A DNA stretch of 6,370 nt from Anaerolineae bacterium (lineage in GTDB: Bacteria; Chloroflexota; Anaerolineae; Aggregatilineales; Aggregatilineaceae), in assembly GCA_018056405.1 (NCBI GenBank), contig JAGPFT010000184.1, positions 1-6,370 of the forward strand. The letters run 5' to 3'. A model generated the notes under the pieces. It was given only the letters and a program-made list of their open reading frames with translations, had not been told where the DNA came from and made no database searches. Below, piece after piece: positions 5,062 to 6,370 of this stretch. A program made the position numbers and the translations under genes. How positions within the stretch are numbered: the first letter of the stretch is position 1; each line of letters starts with the position of its first letter.

Positions 5062-6003
5062 CTAGTGGTCGCGCGTGACGACCTGCCGGGCGAGCGCCTG
5101 TAACTCGTCGCGGGCGGCGGATGGCGGCAAGGTCTCCAGGCTGGTCAGGGCGCGCTCCACCAGCTCGCGGGCTTTGGCGCGGCCAATCTCGATGGCGACC
5201 TGCGGCGGTTGCCCGGAGAGCAGGGATTCTTTGAGGGGGCCAGGGGCTGTATCCGGCGTGACCTGCACCGCCGTCACAGAGCGGGTGTCTGCGCCGTCCT
5301 CGCGCACGGCAGCAATGCCGCGCCCTTGCGCGAGGTCTATGCCGGCGTTCTTGCCCAGGGTTTGAGTGTCGCTTGAGAGGTCGAGCACATCGTCAATGAT
5401 CTGAAAAGCGAGGCCCAGATTGAAGGCGTAGTCGCGCAGCGCGGCGATCCATTCGCTTGGCGCGCCGGCGACGGTAGCGCCCAGTTCGGTGCAGGCGACG
5501 AAGAGGGCAGCGGTCTTCTTGGAGATGATCTGATAATAGGTCTCGCGGTCGAGCGCGCCTTCGCGGGCGGCCTGAATCTGGAGAGTCTCGCCTTCGACGA
5601 GTTCGATGGCCGCGTGCACCAGGACCAGATTTAACTCGGCGGAGTAGGGGGCCATGATCTCATAGGTTTTGGTGAACATGTAGTCGCCGGTGAGCAAGGC
5701 GAACGTGCTGCCCCAGCGCGAGTTGACTGTCTCGCGGCCCCGCCGCAGCGTGCCGTGATCGTTGATGTCGTCATGGACGAGAGTCGCTGTGTGGATGATC
5801 TCGACGGCGGCGGCCAGCGGGATGACCTCGGCGATGTTCTGGCCGCCCACTGCCGCATGAGCGAGCAGCACCAGGCGCGGGCGCAGGCGCTTGCCACCGG
5901 CTGAGAGAATGTGCTGACTCGTCTCGCTGAGCAGAGGCACTGAGCTGCGCGCGACGGACAGCAGGAGTTCTTCTACAGCCTGAAGGGACGTATTAATGCT
6001 CAT
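5062..6003 (-). CDS. Long-chain polyprenyl diphosphate synthase
   Basis: A 313-residue trans-prenyltransferase (IspB/heptaprenyl/solanesyl synthase group) that adds isopentenyl units to an allylic diphosphate, making the side chain of quinones or related lipids. Seen: GGKRLRP (36-42), first Asp-rich motif DDIND (78-82), LRRGR (86-90), GDY (106-108), SKKTA (161-165) and second Asp-rich motif DDVLD (204-208) after FQII. Small residues (Ala73, Thr74) before the first motif, instead of bulky aromatics, favour a long product. The part after GKNAGIDLAQGR (218-229) departs from the usual TLP-containing segment and ends in an Arg/Glu/Leu-rich helix region. The ATG at 6003 is chosen because it gives the family N-terminus and has GGAG 11 bases upstream. 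A start at 6159 would add 52 unrelated residues. Transcribed toward the solute-binding gene, with its own promoter near 6220. Family secure; chain length inferred. Confidence 0.93.
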   Translation of the reverse strand: MSINTSLQAVEELLLSVARSSVPLLSETSQHILSAGGKRLRPRLVLLAHAAVGGQNIAEVIPLAAAVEIIHTATLVHDDINDHGTLRRGRETVNSRWGSTFALLTGDYMFTKTYEIMAPYSAELNLVLVHAAIELVEGETLQIQAAREGALDRETYYQIISKKTAALFVACTELGATVAGAPSEWIAALRDYAFNLGLAFQIIDDVLDLSSDTQTLGKNAGIDLAQGRGIAAVREDGADTRSVTAVQVTPDTAPGPLKESLLSGQPPQVAIEIGRAKARELVERALTSLETLPPSAARDELQALARQVVTRDH

Positions 6004-6211
6004 GCTGTCTCGCGCTCCGAGTCTGCTGGCGTGCTGACGGTGACAGGTGAAATCTCGCGCTACGGCCCCAAGTATCCAGATCATGCGCCTGGCGCGACAT
6101 ATTGCCAGAGTGCGCCTGCTGAAGGCCCTCAAGCGGCAATCTGTGCTGCTCTTGGGCACGCCAACGGCAGATACCCGGCCCCCGCTCGATTTGTGTCTTT
6201 CATAACTTTCT
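6004..6211 (-). promoter_or_regulatory. Long untranslated leader of the polyprenyl synthase
   Basis: Between the inferred transcription start (about 6211) and the ATG at 6003 lie roughly 200 bases. The reading frame stays open upstream to an ATG at 6159, but the predicted peptide is Arg-rich and unlike the family. The leader has a GGAG ribosome binding site at 6015-6018. It also has short pairings, such as ATTGCC (6101-6106) with GGCAAT (6135-6140) and the near-palindrome GCGCC-T-GGCGC (6085-6095). I recognise no known riboswitch. It could equally be an ordinary spacer. Confidence 0.45.
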
Positions 6212-6217
6212 GAACCG

Positions 6218-6247
6218 ATTATATCAGCGCTCTCACCAGGGCGACAA
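6218..6247 (-). promoter_or_regulatory. Extended -10 promoter for polyprenyl synthase
   Basis: Read on the minus strand, 6226-6218 is TGATATAAT: a perfect TATAAT -10 with the TGn extension. At 18 bp spacing, 6247-6242 reads TTGTCG, a four-of-six match to the -35. This is the best promoter in the window and stands out in an AT-rich patch. Transcription should start near 6211 and run leftwards into the polyprenyl synthase gene. Confidence 0.7.
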
Positions 6248-6302
6248 TGGCGGTTCCTTGCGCTCAGAGGCCATTTGAGAAGAAGGACAACCCCACCCTA
6301 AA

Positions 6303-6326
6303 TCCCTCCCCGCCAGCAGGGAGGGA
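6303..6326. repeat. Hairpin TCCCTCCC/GGGAGGGA
   Basis: A perfect 8-bp stem (6303-6310 with 6319-6326) has an 8-base loop. It is preceded by ACCCCACCCTAAA and lies in C-rich, gene-free sequence. With the next hairpin it looks like a dispersed intergenic repeat. On the minus strand it lies upstream of the polyprenyl synthase promoter, so it could mark the end of a transcript coming from the right. Confidence 0.65.
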
Positions 6327-6338
6327 CTTGAGCTTGCT

Positions 6339-6368
6339 CCCCCTTTCTCCGCTTGCGGGGAAAGGGGG
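6339..6368. repeat. Long C/G-rich hairpin at the window edge
   Basis: CCCCCTTTCTCCGC (6339-6352) is the reverse complement of GCGGGGAAAGGGGG (6355-6368) except for one T-G position, with only two bases between. This gives about 13 paired bases and a CTTG tetraloop. It reaches nearly to the window end, so flanking context is missing. No T-run is visible, so a repeat unit is as likely as a terminator. Confidence 0.7.
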
Positions 6369-6370
6369 CC

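Noticed and set aside
6004..6159. N-terminal extension of the polyprenyl synthase to an ATG at 6159
   Set aside because: The extra 52 residues are Arg-rich and unlike the family. The ATG at 6003 has a GGAG site and gives a normal N-terminus.

Overview
The window is GC-rich bacterial chromosomal DNA. It holds five protein-coding genes and three short non-coding stretches packed with inverted repeats. The best guess for the source is a member of the Chloroflexota, perhaps Anaerolineae-like. The clues are an exported protein with a long Thr/Pro/Ala tether behind its signal sequence (common in that phylum), a polyprenyl synthase with an unusual C-terminal third, and intergenic hairpins of the GTAGGGG...CCCTAC type. 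This placement is inference from style; no rRNA or marker tree is available here. I see no plasmid, phage, CRISPR, tRNA or transposase gene.

Layout: positions 1-195 hold a perfect 58-bp palindrome, a second hairpin flanked by 15-bp direct repeats, and a candidate promoter placed so close to the next start codon that the mRNA could be nearly leaderless. Four genes follow on the plus strand: obgE (196-1458), an unrecognised lipoprotein (1519-2313), nadD (2536-3150) and a secreted protein with two tandem solute-binding domains (3154-5019). nadD and the solute-binding gene are 3 bp apart and probably translationally coupled. A 222-bp gap with a repeat cluster separates the lipoprotein gene from nadD. 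A long-chain polyprenyl diphosphate synthase (5062-6003) converges from the minus strand. It has a strong extended -10 promoter near 6220 and an untranslated leader of about 200 nt. Beyond it, 6248-6370 holds two more C/G-rich hairpins and no gene.

Functionally this is mostly housekeeping: a ribosome-associated GTPase, NAD synthesis and quinone/lipid-carrier side-chain synthesis. Two envelope proteins of uncertain role are interleaved with them. obg and nadD lie near each other in many bacteria; here a lipoprotein sits between them, and the nearby genes often found with them (rsfS, yqeK) are not present in the window.

I found no clear new multi-gene system. The points most worth a second look are the shared design of the two TTGCAA-centred palindromes, the loss of the conserved Arg in the second NadD nucleotidyl-transferase motif, the asymmetric ligand-site residues of the orphan double solute-binding protein, the rewritten C-terminal third of the polyprenyl synthase, and the possible leaderless start of obgE.
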